Below are positions 7,638-13,014 of a stretch of 13,480 nt of DNA, in pieces. Position 1 is the stretch's first letter, and each line of letters starts with the position of its first letter. Made by a program: the position numbers and the translations under genes. The notes beneath the pieces are model-generated. The model was not told where the DNA came from, did no database searches, and was given only the letters and a program-made list of their open reading frames with translations. This DNA comes from Anaerolineales bacterium (GTDB lineage Bacteria; Chloroflexota; Anaerolineae; Anaerolineales; Villigracilaceae): NCBI GenBank assembly GCA_028689195.1, contig JAQTWR010000030.1:1-13480 (forward strand). The letters run 5' to 3'.

Positions 7638-7716
7638 GTCTTAAACCATGATTTGTTTGATTGAAAGATTACCCTGATTGGACATAACCTCAGCCATCAC
7701 GCCCCTAATCATGGAC
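7638..7716. repeat. Palindromic repeat with GTCTTAAACCATGATTT end
   Basis: GTCTTAAACCATGATTT at 7638-7654 and AATCATGGACAT at about 7707-7718 face each other. The same end sequence recurs inverted at 8512-8527 as AAATCATGGTTAAGAC. From memory, 'AACCATGATT...GATTAAAGGATT' palindromes are common in several phyla. It overlaps the 3' end of the GIY-YIG reading frame. The rest of the gap 7557-7704 shows nothing else I can name. Confidence 0.5.
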
Positions 7717-8067
7717 ATCCTCTTGACTTTCCTCTGTGTCACCCTGAGCGGAGCGAAGGGTTTCTGCGCCGCCTTTAGATACATACCATTCTTCGCTCAA
7801 ATCCTTCCACTTGGGATTTATAGAATCAATCAATGCTATTTTCTTTGACCTGAGCCAGCCTTTGATTTGCTTTTCTCGTGCAATTGCCGCGTTTATGTCA
7901 TTGCCTGCTTCATAATAAACGAGAAATTGAATGTTGTATTTACTGGTAAACCCTGGGACAAGTTTGTTCTTATGCTCATACACGCGCCGTATTAGGTTGT
8001 TGGTAACGCCTGTATAAAGCGTGCGGGATTTGTTGGTCATAATGTAGACATAGTATTCTTTGCTCAT
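7705..8067 (-). CDS. GIY-YIG nuclease domain protein with repeat-derived tail
   Basis: 120 aa. The single GIY-YIG domain starts at once: YYVYIMTNK (GIY strand), LYTGVTNNL (YIG strand), Arg in IRRVYEHK, and the closing KIALIDSINPKWKDLSEEWY, where such stand-alone proteins normally end (about residue 95). The remaining ~25 residues are encoded by a copy of the repeat found in the neighbouring array (7736-7764) and by palindromic sequence beyond it. The start at 8067 has AGAGG about 5 nt upstream, and the first repeat unit begins 14 nt before the ATG. Small GIY-YIG proteins of this type are uncharacterised; a DNA-cleaving role is a family-based inference. Repeat on both sides suggests mobility or repeat-mediated rearrangement. 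Confidence 0.85.
   Translation of the reverse strand: MSKEYYVYIMTNKSRTLYTGVTNNLIRRVYEHKNKLVPGFTSKYNIQFLVYYEAGNDINAAIAREKQIKGWLRSKKIALIDSINPKWKDLSEEWYVSKGGAETLRSAQGDTEESQEDVHD
7736..7764. repeat. CTGAGCG repeat copy inside GIY-YIG gene 3' end
   Basis: GTGTCACCCTGAGCGGAGCG followed by AAGGGTTTC is the same element as the half-units of the 8081-8513 array. Here it is translated in frame on the minus strand as GAETLRSAQGDT. Confidence 0.8.
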
Positions 8068-8080
8068 AAAACCTCTGTCT

Positions 8081-8513
8081 GTGTCGCTCTGAGCGGAGTG
8101 AAGAGCCTCTACCGTTGTCTCGGGGATTCTTCGCTGCGCTCAGAATGACAAGTCCCTTTAACTCGCCCTTCACTGCCCGCTTGGACAGTTCCAGCCCGTG
8201 TCGCTCTGAGCGGAGTGAAGAGCCTCTACCGTTGTCTCGGGGATTCTTCGCTGCGCTCAGAATGACAAGTCCCTTTGACTCGCCCTTCACTGCCCGCTTG
8301 GACAGTTCCAGCCCGTGTCGCTCTGAGCGGAGTGAAGAGCCTCTACCGTTGTCTCAGGGATTCTTCGCTGCGCTCAGAATGACAAGTCTCTTTGACTCGC
8401 CCTTCTCTGCCCGCTTGGACAGTTCCAGCCCGTGTCGCTCTGAGCGGAGTGAAGAGCCTCTACCGTTGTCTCAGGGATTCTTCGCTGCGCTCAGAATGAC
8501 AAGTCCCTTTGAA
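8081..8513. repeat. Tandem array of 117-bp units with internal inverted halves
   Basis: Units begin at 8081, 8198, 8315 and 8432, an exact 117-bp period. The last is truncated at about 8513. Units differ by only a few substitutions (for example cggggatt versus cagggatt). Each unit contains two inverted copies of one element: GTCGCTCTGAGCGGAGTGAA and, on the other strand, GTCATTCTGAGCGCAGCGAA, separated by CCTCTACCGTTGTC, so each unit can fold into a hairpin. About 48 bp of non-palindromic spacer completes the unit. The array fills the whole gap between the GIY-YIG gene and the restriction-modification gene. Open frames across it on either strand are repeat translations, not genes. Confidence 0.95.
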
Positions 8514-8527
8514 ATCATGGTTAAGAC
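8512..8527. repeat. Inverted copy of the GTCTTAAACCATGATTT end
   Basis: AAATCATGGTTAAGAC is the reverse complement of the 7638-7654 sequence with one base missing. It contains the stop codon of the restriction-modification gene. Together with the left copy it encloses the GIY-YIG gene and the 117-bp array (about 890 bp). Confidence 0.55.
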
Positions 8528-11500
8528 GCCTTCCCTTCCACAATCCTAATCTCTTCCTCGCTCAACCCGTACAGTTGATAGACTAACTCGTCAATCATCC
8601 TATCCGTGGACGTGATTTGACGTTGAATTAACTCCCGTTCCTGATCTTTCGCCGCAGACAGCGACTTGTGCAGCGAGAGCATTTGCTCCACCAGCGTGAC
8701 CATCTTGTCGTGCATGGACTTCTCGGTGGCGTCGTTGAAGTTGATCGGGCGGATGGGAAGTTGCTCAATAAAACGACGTGCATAAGAAAAATACCCACCG
8801 CGAAACGGCGTAGATAATGTTTTCAAACAACTATCAAGTAATTGTGAATTAAGTAAGCCTAATATATATTTTTCTGATAATCCGCTTTGGAGGTTTACTA
8901 AAATCCCATAACCGCCAGCATTTCCACCGCCAACAAAACAATATTCTGCTTGATTATCAAGTGTAAAAGAGCCTTGCTTTGAAAGAACTTGAGTTAAGAT
9001 TTTATTTTTAGTCATCTCAAAAATATTTTGATTTCTACCAAATTGCCACCATTCAGGTACATGCCATTTTCCACCTTCACGTGCCTCTAATAACTTACGA
9101 ACTTCAAGCAAATATTCCCAAGTCAATGGGTATTGTTTTTTTATTTCATTCTCACTGAGTAAAGTCGCCTTGTTCTCATTTGTCTTGTATGGATAAATAA
9201 TGACATTGACAGGCTTGTCTAAATCATAACGACCTATTTCAGCACCTTTTAGTAATGAGCGAGTAATTCCCAATTCAATATCAATTTCTTTTTCAAGTGC
9301 TTTTGAGTAAACTCGCAATATAGTTTGATTTTGTCTAACTACTTTTACAATAAATACGGGATCAGCCCCGGTCACCAAACCTTGAAAGATTCTATCTGCT
9401 ATATCACTTAACTTCACAGGCATTTGACTTAATTTCTCAAATAACTCTGCGCCTTCCCCGACTGTAAAGTTCCATTCACTTGCAGTTACAAGGCTGGCGT
9501 TGATCTTGCCTGAGACCTCCGAGGTCTCTAAGACCTCGGAGGTCTGAACACGCCAACTTTCCAAATCCTGTACCTTTATAAAGTCAAATTCATCATGTCC
9601 TGTTTTATCGAGGAACATCAAACAAGTGTAAGTTGTTGCGCCGCTAAAGACTTGCTGGTCGCTAAAGTGTACGACTTCGGCAAGATGTTTACCATTTGCA
9701 ATTACGCCACGTAAGGGTTCGCCGTATTGAGCATTGAAGAATTTATGCGGCAGAATAAAACCTAGTCTTCCTTTTGGGTTAAGAAGACTCAAGCCTTTCT
9801 CGACGAAGACAACATAAATATCATAATTGCCTTTGCTGGCGGCTTTATATTGTTTCTTGTAAAACTCAACATCAACTTGCGAAGTTTCCTGCAAAGTTTG
9901 AATACGAATATACGGCGGATTCCCAATCACCACGTCAAACCCGCCGCCCTTAGTCCCCCCAAATTCCTTTGGAATTTGGGGGGATGTCACGGTACTCCGT
10001 GACAGGGGGGTAAACACTTCGGGGAATTCATCCTGCCAATCAAACGGCTTCACCCGTTTCATCTCGTCCAAATCGCCAAACATCTGCCCGCTAAAATAGT
10101 CATGCCCGATCAAGGCATTCCCGTTCTTAATGTTCTTATTCAGGTTCGGCAGAATATGTTCCTCATCGAACATCTTCAACTGTCCTGGGTCTTCCACCAC
10201 TTTGAGCAGTAGCGAAAGTTTGGTCACTTCCACCGCCTGCGGGTCGAGGTCAACACCGTAAATATTATTAAGCAGGATGCGCTTCTTTTCCTCCACGCTC
10301 AAAATGTAAGACTTATTATCAGCCGTCAGTAAAACCTTGCTTTTCACATGCTTCTCAGGGCTGTTAGACACATACCAATTCAAATGCCAATCCAGCAAAT
10401 ATTGATACGCCCCCAACAAAAACGAACCCGACCCGCACGCGGGATCAACAATCTTTAATTGCGAAACTTCCACAGGAGTAAGACTATTGTCACTCTGAGC
10501 GGAGTGAAGAGTCTCTGTCTTTCGGGCGGGAGACTCTTCGCTATTGCTCAGGGTGACACCTTTCTGCTCTCTGTTCTCTAATATCTTCCCCACCGTATTC
10601 TTCACAATATAATCCACAATATACGCAGGCGTGTAATATACCCCGCCCGCCTTGCGTACCTCGGGCTTCTCTTCCACTTTGGCATTCCCACCCGCCGTCA
10701 GGCGAATCACCTTGCCTAAAAAGCGTTCATACACCGAGCCAAGAATTTCAGTAGGGATGTAGTTAAACGCATACGGGCTGGGGTAATATAAATCTTTGAT
10801 AATGTCTTTCAGGACTTTATCGTCAATCTCCAAAGCCGGACTGAGCGTATCTGGGTTCTCGCGGTCTTTATCCTTTTTAAAATGGAACAAGCCGGAGTTA
10901 TAGCGCGCGTCTGCCTCGGTAAAGAGTTTAAGCAGGCTCGGATAAAGTTCCGCGCCCTCAGAGATTTCAAACAAGCGTCTATCTTTCTCCATCCCGCGCT
11001 CTTCCGCGATCCGTAAAAAGATAATGCGGTCAATTGTCATCTGCACCGCAAAGTTCACCTGCTCTTCGTTCAAGTTCAGGTTTTTATTGCGCGTGGCAAT
11101 ATTTCGGGCAAGCGTCTCGCGCCACTGCTCTATCTCTTCCAGAAAAGCCGCGTCAACCTCCTGCGTGCCTTTCTTGCCTTTTATACCATCCTTATACTTA
11201 TCCAGCGCGCCCTTGCGAATGGCATCCGGCGAAAAAAGAGCCGCGATCTCATCCCACCGCTCCACATACTCCTTGTAATGGAATAGTTCAATGCGCCCCG
11301 TTGCCGCCTTATCTTTGGAATAATTGGGGCGTGTGCGGCAGTCATAAATAGCAAAATGTTCAAAATCGGTCAGGATATTAATTGGAATTCGCGCGCTCCA
11401 CCCATACCGGCGAATTTGGAACGCCGCGTCAAGGCTGCTTTCCACCTTTACCGAAGGCTTCTTGGCTTCCACCAGAAAATCAAAAGTGTCTTTGCCCGTG

Positions 11501-11736
11501 CGAAAGGCATAATCCGCCTTTTTCTGCTGACCGTCAATCTCAACAGAGTGTTCATGCGCTACTTCCTTATTGCGCTCGTCGTAGCCTTTCTTATTATCCA
11601 CATCCCAACCCAACGCTTCAAAGAACGGGTCGAGGAATTGGCGGCGCAACTCCGTCTCGTTCTTATGTGAACGATACTCATTGATATTTTGCTCGAAAGT
11701 TTCTACCAGTTGTTTAATTCGGTCGGGAGCGGGCAT
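8521..11736 (-). CDS. Single-chain restriction-modification enzyme (Type IIG-like)
   Basis: 1071 aa. One polypeptide should cut and methylate DNA. The N-terminal nuclease domain has the PD-(D/E)XK core: Asp75 in KKADYAF, then Glu90-Ala-Lys92 in FLVEAKKPS. A helical connector follows. The N6-adenine methylase has GGVYYTPAYIVDYI, SAM motif I DPACGSGSF (from Asp431) and catalytic NPPY (606-609) in FDVVIGNPPYIRI. The C-terminal target-recognition region spans about 750-985 and is visibly AT-rich. A helical end closes with YQLYGLSEEEIRIVEG, typical of the family. The ATG at 11736 has GGAG 5 nt upstream; an upstream in-frame ATG at 11784 would start in a palindrome. Three palindromic repeats lie in frame at residues about 393-418, 577-594 and 731-742, adding some 55 residues without breaking the frame. 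No separate R, M or S gene adjoins. Confidence 0.93.
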   Translation of the reverse strand: MPAPDRIKQLVETFEQNINEYRSHKNETELRRQFLDPFFEALGWDVDNKKGYDERNKEVAHEHSVEIDGQQKKADYAFRTGKDTFDFLVEAKKPSVKVESSLDAAFQIRRYGWSARIPINILTDFEHFAIYDCRTRPNYSKDKAATGRIELFHYKEYVERWDEIAALFSPDAIRKGALDKYKDGIKGKKGTQEVDAAFLEEIEQWRETLARNIATRNKNLNLNEEQVNFAVQMTIDRIIFLRIAEERGMEKDRRLFEISEGAELYPSLLKLFTEADARYNSGLFHFKKDKDRENPDTLSPALEIDDKVLKDIIKDLYYPSPYAFNYIPTEILGSVYERFLGKVIRLTAGGNAKVEEKPEVRKAGGVYYTPAYIVDYIVKNTVGKILENREQKGVTLSNSEESPARKTETLHSAQSDNSLTPVEVSQLKIVDPACGSGSFLLGAYQYLLDWHLNWYVSNSPEKHVKSKVLLTADNKSYILSVEEKKRILLNNIYGVDLDPQAVEVTKLSLLLKVVEDPGQLKMFDEEHILPNLNKNIKNGNALIGHDYFSGQMFGDLDEMKRVKPFDWQDEFPEVFTPLSRSTVTSPQIPKEFGGTKGGGFDVVIGNPPYIRIQTLQETSQVDVEFYKKQYKAASKGNYDIYVVFVEKGLSLLNPKGRLGFILPHKFFNAQYGEPLRGVIANGKHLAEVVHFSDQQVFSGATTYTCLMFLDKTGHDEFDFIKVQDLESWRVQTSEVLETSEVSGKINASLVTASEWNFTVGEGAELFEKLSQMPVKLSDIADRIFQGLVTGADPVFIVKVVRQNQTILRVYSKALEKEIDIELGITRSLLKGAEIGRYDLDKPVNVIIYPYKTNENKATLLSENEIKKQYPLTWEYLLEVRKLLEAREGGKWHVPEWWQFGRNQNIFEMTKNKILTQVLSKQGSFTLDNQAEYCFVGGGNAGGYGILVNLQSGLSEKYILGLLNSQLLDSCLKTLSTPFRGGYFSYARRFIEQLPIRPINFNDATEKSMHDKMVTLVEQMLSLHKSLSAAKDQERELIQRQITSTDRMIDELVYQLYGLSEEEIRIVEGKAS
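9513..9545. repeat. In-frame palindrome AGACCTCCGAGGTCT in RM gene
   Basis: AGACCTCCGAGGTCT (9513-9527), CTA, AGACCTCGGAGGTCT (9531-9545): a perfect 15-bp inverted repeat whose arms are themselves nearly palindromic. It encodes QTSEVLETSEVSG (about 731-743), a repeated TSEV peptide, next to the AT-rich target-recognition region. Confidence 0.9.
9955..10010. repeat. In-frame double palindrome in RM gene before NPPY
   Basis: CCCCCCAAATTCC / GGAATTTGGGGGG (9955-9967 and 9971-9983) is a perfect 13-bp stem with a 3-nt loop. TGTCACGG / CCGTGACA (9985-9992 and 9997-10004) is an 8-bp stem, followed by GGGGGG. It is translated as residues about 577-594, 12 residues before the catalytic NPPY motif. 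The AAATTC core and G/C-run edges resemble the palindrome at 11938-11980. Confidence 0.88.
10488..10558. repeat. In-frame CTGAGCG inverted repeat in RM gene
   Basis: The left arm TGTCACTCTGAGCGGAGTGA (10488 on) and the right arm, in reverse complement TGTCACCCTGAGCAATAGCG (ending 10558), flank a 15-nt loop. It is the same family as the 117-bp array. It is translated as about residues 393-418 (VTLSNSEESPARKTETLHSA and on), 13 residues before SAM motif I. Confidence 0.92.
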
Positions 11737-11745
11737 AGTTTCTCC

Positions 11746-11775
11746 ATTATAGCAACGATACATAAGACCTGACAG
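11746..11775 (-). promoter_or_regulatory. Possible promoter of RM gene (TGCTATAAT)
   Basis: The minus strand carries TATAAT at 11751-11746 preceded by TGC (extended -10). CTGTCA lies 18 nt upstream at 11775-11770, inside the palindrome arm, and matches TTGACA at four of six positions. A start about 7 nt downstream would leave almost no 5' leader and would exclude the GGAG, so this is either a near-leaderless promoter or a chance match. Confidence 0.3.
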
Positions 11776-11797
11776 GTTGTCCAAACCTGTCAGGTCT
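11765..11797. repeat. Palindrome AGACCTGACAGGTT upstream of RM gene
   Basis: AGACCTGACAGGTT (11765-11778), 5-nt loop, AACCTGTCAGGTCT (11784-11797): a perfect 14-bp inverted repeat. It resembles the AGACCT...AGGTCT palindrome inside the gene at 9513-9545. It lies 29 nt upstream of the RM start codon. Confidence 0.85.
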
Positions 11798-11810
11798 GGA
11801 GCGTAAAAAT

Positions 11811-11910
11811 ATACTTACATTTTTAAAAAATGTACTTACATCTTTAAGAAAATGTAAGTACATTTTTGGGAAAAAGTACTTACATTTTTTAAAAATATAC
11901 TGACATTTTG
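11811..11910. repeat. Five ~22-bp AT-rich direct repeats upstream of RM gene
   Basis: The core TACTTACAT occurs at 11812, 11833 and 11877, with variants TAAGTACAT in the third unit (about 11855) and TACTGACAT at 11898. Spacing is 21-22 bp throughout, close to two helical turns. Cores are separated by A/T runs (TTTTTAAAAA type). The array ends about 75 nt upstream of the RM start codon. Regular phasing suggests protein-binding sites or curved DNA; it may instead be a degenerate simple repeat. Confidence 0.75.
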
Positions 11911-11937
11911 GCATCCACCCCACCCGACCTTCGGTCA

Positions 11938-11980
11938 CCCTCCCCAAATTCGACAGAAGTACCGTCGAATTTGGGGAGGG
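11938..11980. repeat. 17-bp perfect palindrome CCCTCCCCAAATTCGAC
   Basis: CCCTCCCCAAATTCGAC (11938-11954), 9-nt loop, GTCGAATTTGGGGAGGG (11964-11980). G/C-rich flanks (CCCGACCTTCGGTCACC to the left, CTGGGGAGGGG to the right) probably belong to the same element. It begins immediately after the stop codon of the HU-like fragment on the minus strand. Confidence 0.88.
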
Positions 11981-11997
11981 CTGGGGAGGGGTTGAAT

Positions 11998-12093
11998 TTA
12001 CGCCTTTTCGAACTCGATGGATGGGTAGAACTTCTTGGACGCTTCCCGATTTCCTGGATTTCCGCGCTCGACGATATTGTATTTCACGGTCAT
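11998..12093 (-). pseudogene. N-terminal fragment of HU-related DNA-binding protein
   Basis: The 31-codon frame starts with a strong AGGAGG ribosome site 6 nt before the ATG. It reads MTVKYNIVERGNPGNREASK and ends KKFYPSIEFEKA. This matches the start of HU-related proteins of the HU-HIG type (typically 'M.VKY.LV.RGNP.NPEAPKKYYA'), which are about 120-150 aa. The frame stops just where the palindromic repeat at 11938-11996 begins, and no continuation is visible on the far side. I read it as a truncated gene, but the intact start signals, an upstream TGCTATAAT and the lack of any internal break leave open a short expressed peptide. Confidence 0.6.
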
Positions 12094-12176
12094 GACTACC
12101 TCCTATACAGAAAATGAAATAGGTGTTTTTTCGGGGGATATTTTCTTCAAACGGGATGTCCCCCACAACGCTTGAA

Positions 12177-12185
12177 ATTATAGCA
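12177..12185 (-). promoter_or_regulatory. Extended -10 promoter motif TGCTATAAT
   Basis: TGCTATAAT on the minus strand, 84 nt upstream of the HU-like fragment and immediately after the intrinsic terminator. The same nonamer occurs before the RM gene. No convincing -35 hexamer; the T-run of the terminator fills that place. The leader contains GGGGGA...TCCCCC, which could form a hairpin. Confidence 0.5.
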
Positions 12186-12190
12186 TGAGT

Positions 12191-12222
12191 AAAAATATAA
12201 AAAAAGAGGCGCGCGCCTCTTT
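12191..12222 (-). terminator. Intrinsic terminator
   Basis: A perfect palindrome, AAAGAGGCGCGCGCCTCTTT (12203-12222), is followed on the minus strand by TTTTATATTTTT. The strong GC stem plus U-tract should end transcription of the paralogous gene pair at 12508-13480. On the plus strand there is no extended T-run. Confidence 0.85.
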
Positions 12223-12235
12223 GTCATATATGTAA

Positions 12236-12288
12236 ACACTCCCCAGACACATCAGCCGGGGAGTGTTATTCTCCGCCACTTGGGGGAG
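12236..12288 (-). repeat. Two-hairpin intergenic repeat, copy 4
   Basis: A shortened copy: the loop lacks four bases, but both outer stems (ACTCCCC / GGGGAGT and CTCC...GGAG) are kept. Two stem positions are G-U on the minus strand. It lies between the paralogous gene pair and the terminator at 12191-12222, and 142 nt upstream of the HU-like fragment. Confidence 0.82.
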
Positions 12289-12317
12289 GGGTTTTCTAAC
12301 AGTATTGATCCACTTAG

Positions 12318-12440
12318 AGAGTGTCTAACTTTGTGGGCTAAACACAAAGTCACGAAGACTCGAAGACGCAAAGAAACCTTTGAGGCTTGGCGTCTTTGCG
12401 CCTTCGCGTTAAAGAAAGCCCATCCTTTTAGACACTCCTT
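12318..12440. mobile_element. MITE-like element with 8-bp flanking direct repeats
   Basis: Terminal inverted repeats GAGTGTCTAA (12319-12328) and TTAGACACTC (12428-12437) continue imperfectly inward with a shared TGGGCT. The direct repeat CCACTTAG stands immediately outside each end (12310-12317 and 12441-12448), as expected of an 8-bp target duplication. The interior is an imperfect palindrome: CGAAGACGCAAAG (12361-12373) against CTTTGCGCCTTCG (12394-12406). At 123 bp it encodes nothing, so it would need a transposase in trans. The IS family is not identified. Confidence 0.72.
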
Positions 12441-12507
12441 CCACTTAGGGCGCCCCTCACCCTGAGATGCGGTTAGAGAGGGCACATCTTTGAAAATTCT
12501 GCGGAAC

Positions 12508-13002
12508 TCAAACCACGAGGCGGTTGAAGAAGGAGCGGTAGCGTTGTAATGCCTTGCGGAGATCTTCCGTCGTGACATCCTTGCCTTTTTTCCACTGACC
12601 TTCCAGTGAACTGTGTTCATCGGCGAACATCTTGGCGAGTTTCTCCATCACCTCGGAGACCAATACATCCGCCTGCTGGACGGCAGCGCGCGGTTCGTCC
12701 ACAAATTTGCCCTGGATTTCATTCCAGCGCGCGCGCAAATGTTCCGATTCGTCATGCTCAAGCAGCGACGCCAATAAGCCAACATTCGTGCGCGCAGCGA
12801 CTTCATGAACTGTCGTCTCATTATTCATCGGACCAACGATAAAGGGAGGCTCGACCACGGGTGTGTTTGTATGGATAATAGCGATCGGGACTGTGTCGGT
12901 CATTGGATTTGCGTTTAGCGCCGTCGGGCTGCTCAAGCCGCGATCGGTTCGCGCGCCGATATTTGATGGATTCATATTTTCTCCAATTTTCTGTGTGTTC
13001 AT
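12508..13002 (-). CDS. Unknown protein, paralogue of the upstream gene
   Basis: 164 aa. The N-terminal ~70 residues are of low complexity (Asn, Pro, Thr, Ile rich). The C-terminal ~90 residues form a helical domain with WNEIQGKFVDEPRAAVQQAD, LVSEVMEKLAKMF and TEDLRKALQRYRSFFNRLV. The same pattern (W..VQ.KFVDEP..A..DAD.L..EVM ... TEELRQAL..YRSLFEEL) occurs in the gene just upstream, so the two are paralogues. From memory it is widespread in actinobacteria and Chloroflexota as an uncharacterised protein. Two starts are plausible: 13002 (AAGGAG 8 nt upstream, overlapping the previous stop) and 12975 (GGAG 5 nt upstream). It lies 12 nt after the upstream gene. Confidence 0.85.
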   Translation of the reverse strand: MNTQKIGENMNPSNIGARTDRGLSSPTALNANPMTDTVPIAIIHTNTPVVEPPFIVGPMNNETTVHEVAARTNVGLLASLLEHDESEHLRARWNEIQGKFVDEPRAAVQQADVLVSEVMEKLAKMFADEHSSLEGQWKKGKDVTTEDLRKALQRYRSFFNRLVV

Positions 13003-13014
13003 GTCAATTTCTCC

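Noticed and set aside
8081-8513. CRISPR array
   Set aside because: The whole 117-bp unit including its spacer part is repeated; there are no unique spacers and no cas genes.
8115-8549. 144-codon plus-strand frame with repeated FFAALRMT-like peptides, and a 104-codon minus-strand frame across the same array
   Set aside because: Both are translations of the 117-bp tandem repeat. The periodic peptide follows the DNA repeat (117 is a multiple of 3), there is no ribosome site, and nothing protein-like lies outside the repeats.
11737-11784. Upstream extension of the RM gene to an ATG at 11784
   Set aside because: The extension would translate the AACCTGTCAGGTCT palindrome arm and lacks a ribosome site. 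The family sequence begins at the ATG at 11736.
11747-12166. 139-codon minus-strand frame
   Set aside because: It runs through the leader of the HU fragment, palindromes and the 22-bp repeats (KNVSTFFKNVSIF-like peptide) and has no ribosome site. The overlapping 31-codon frame has a far better start and recognisable sequence.
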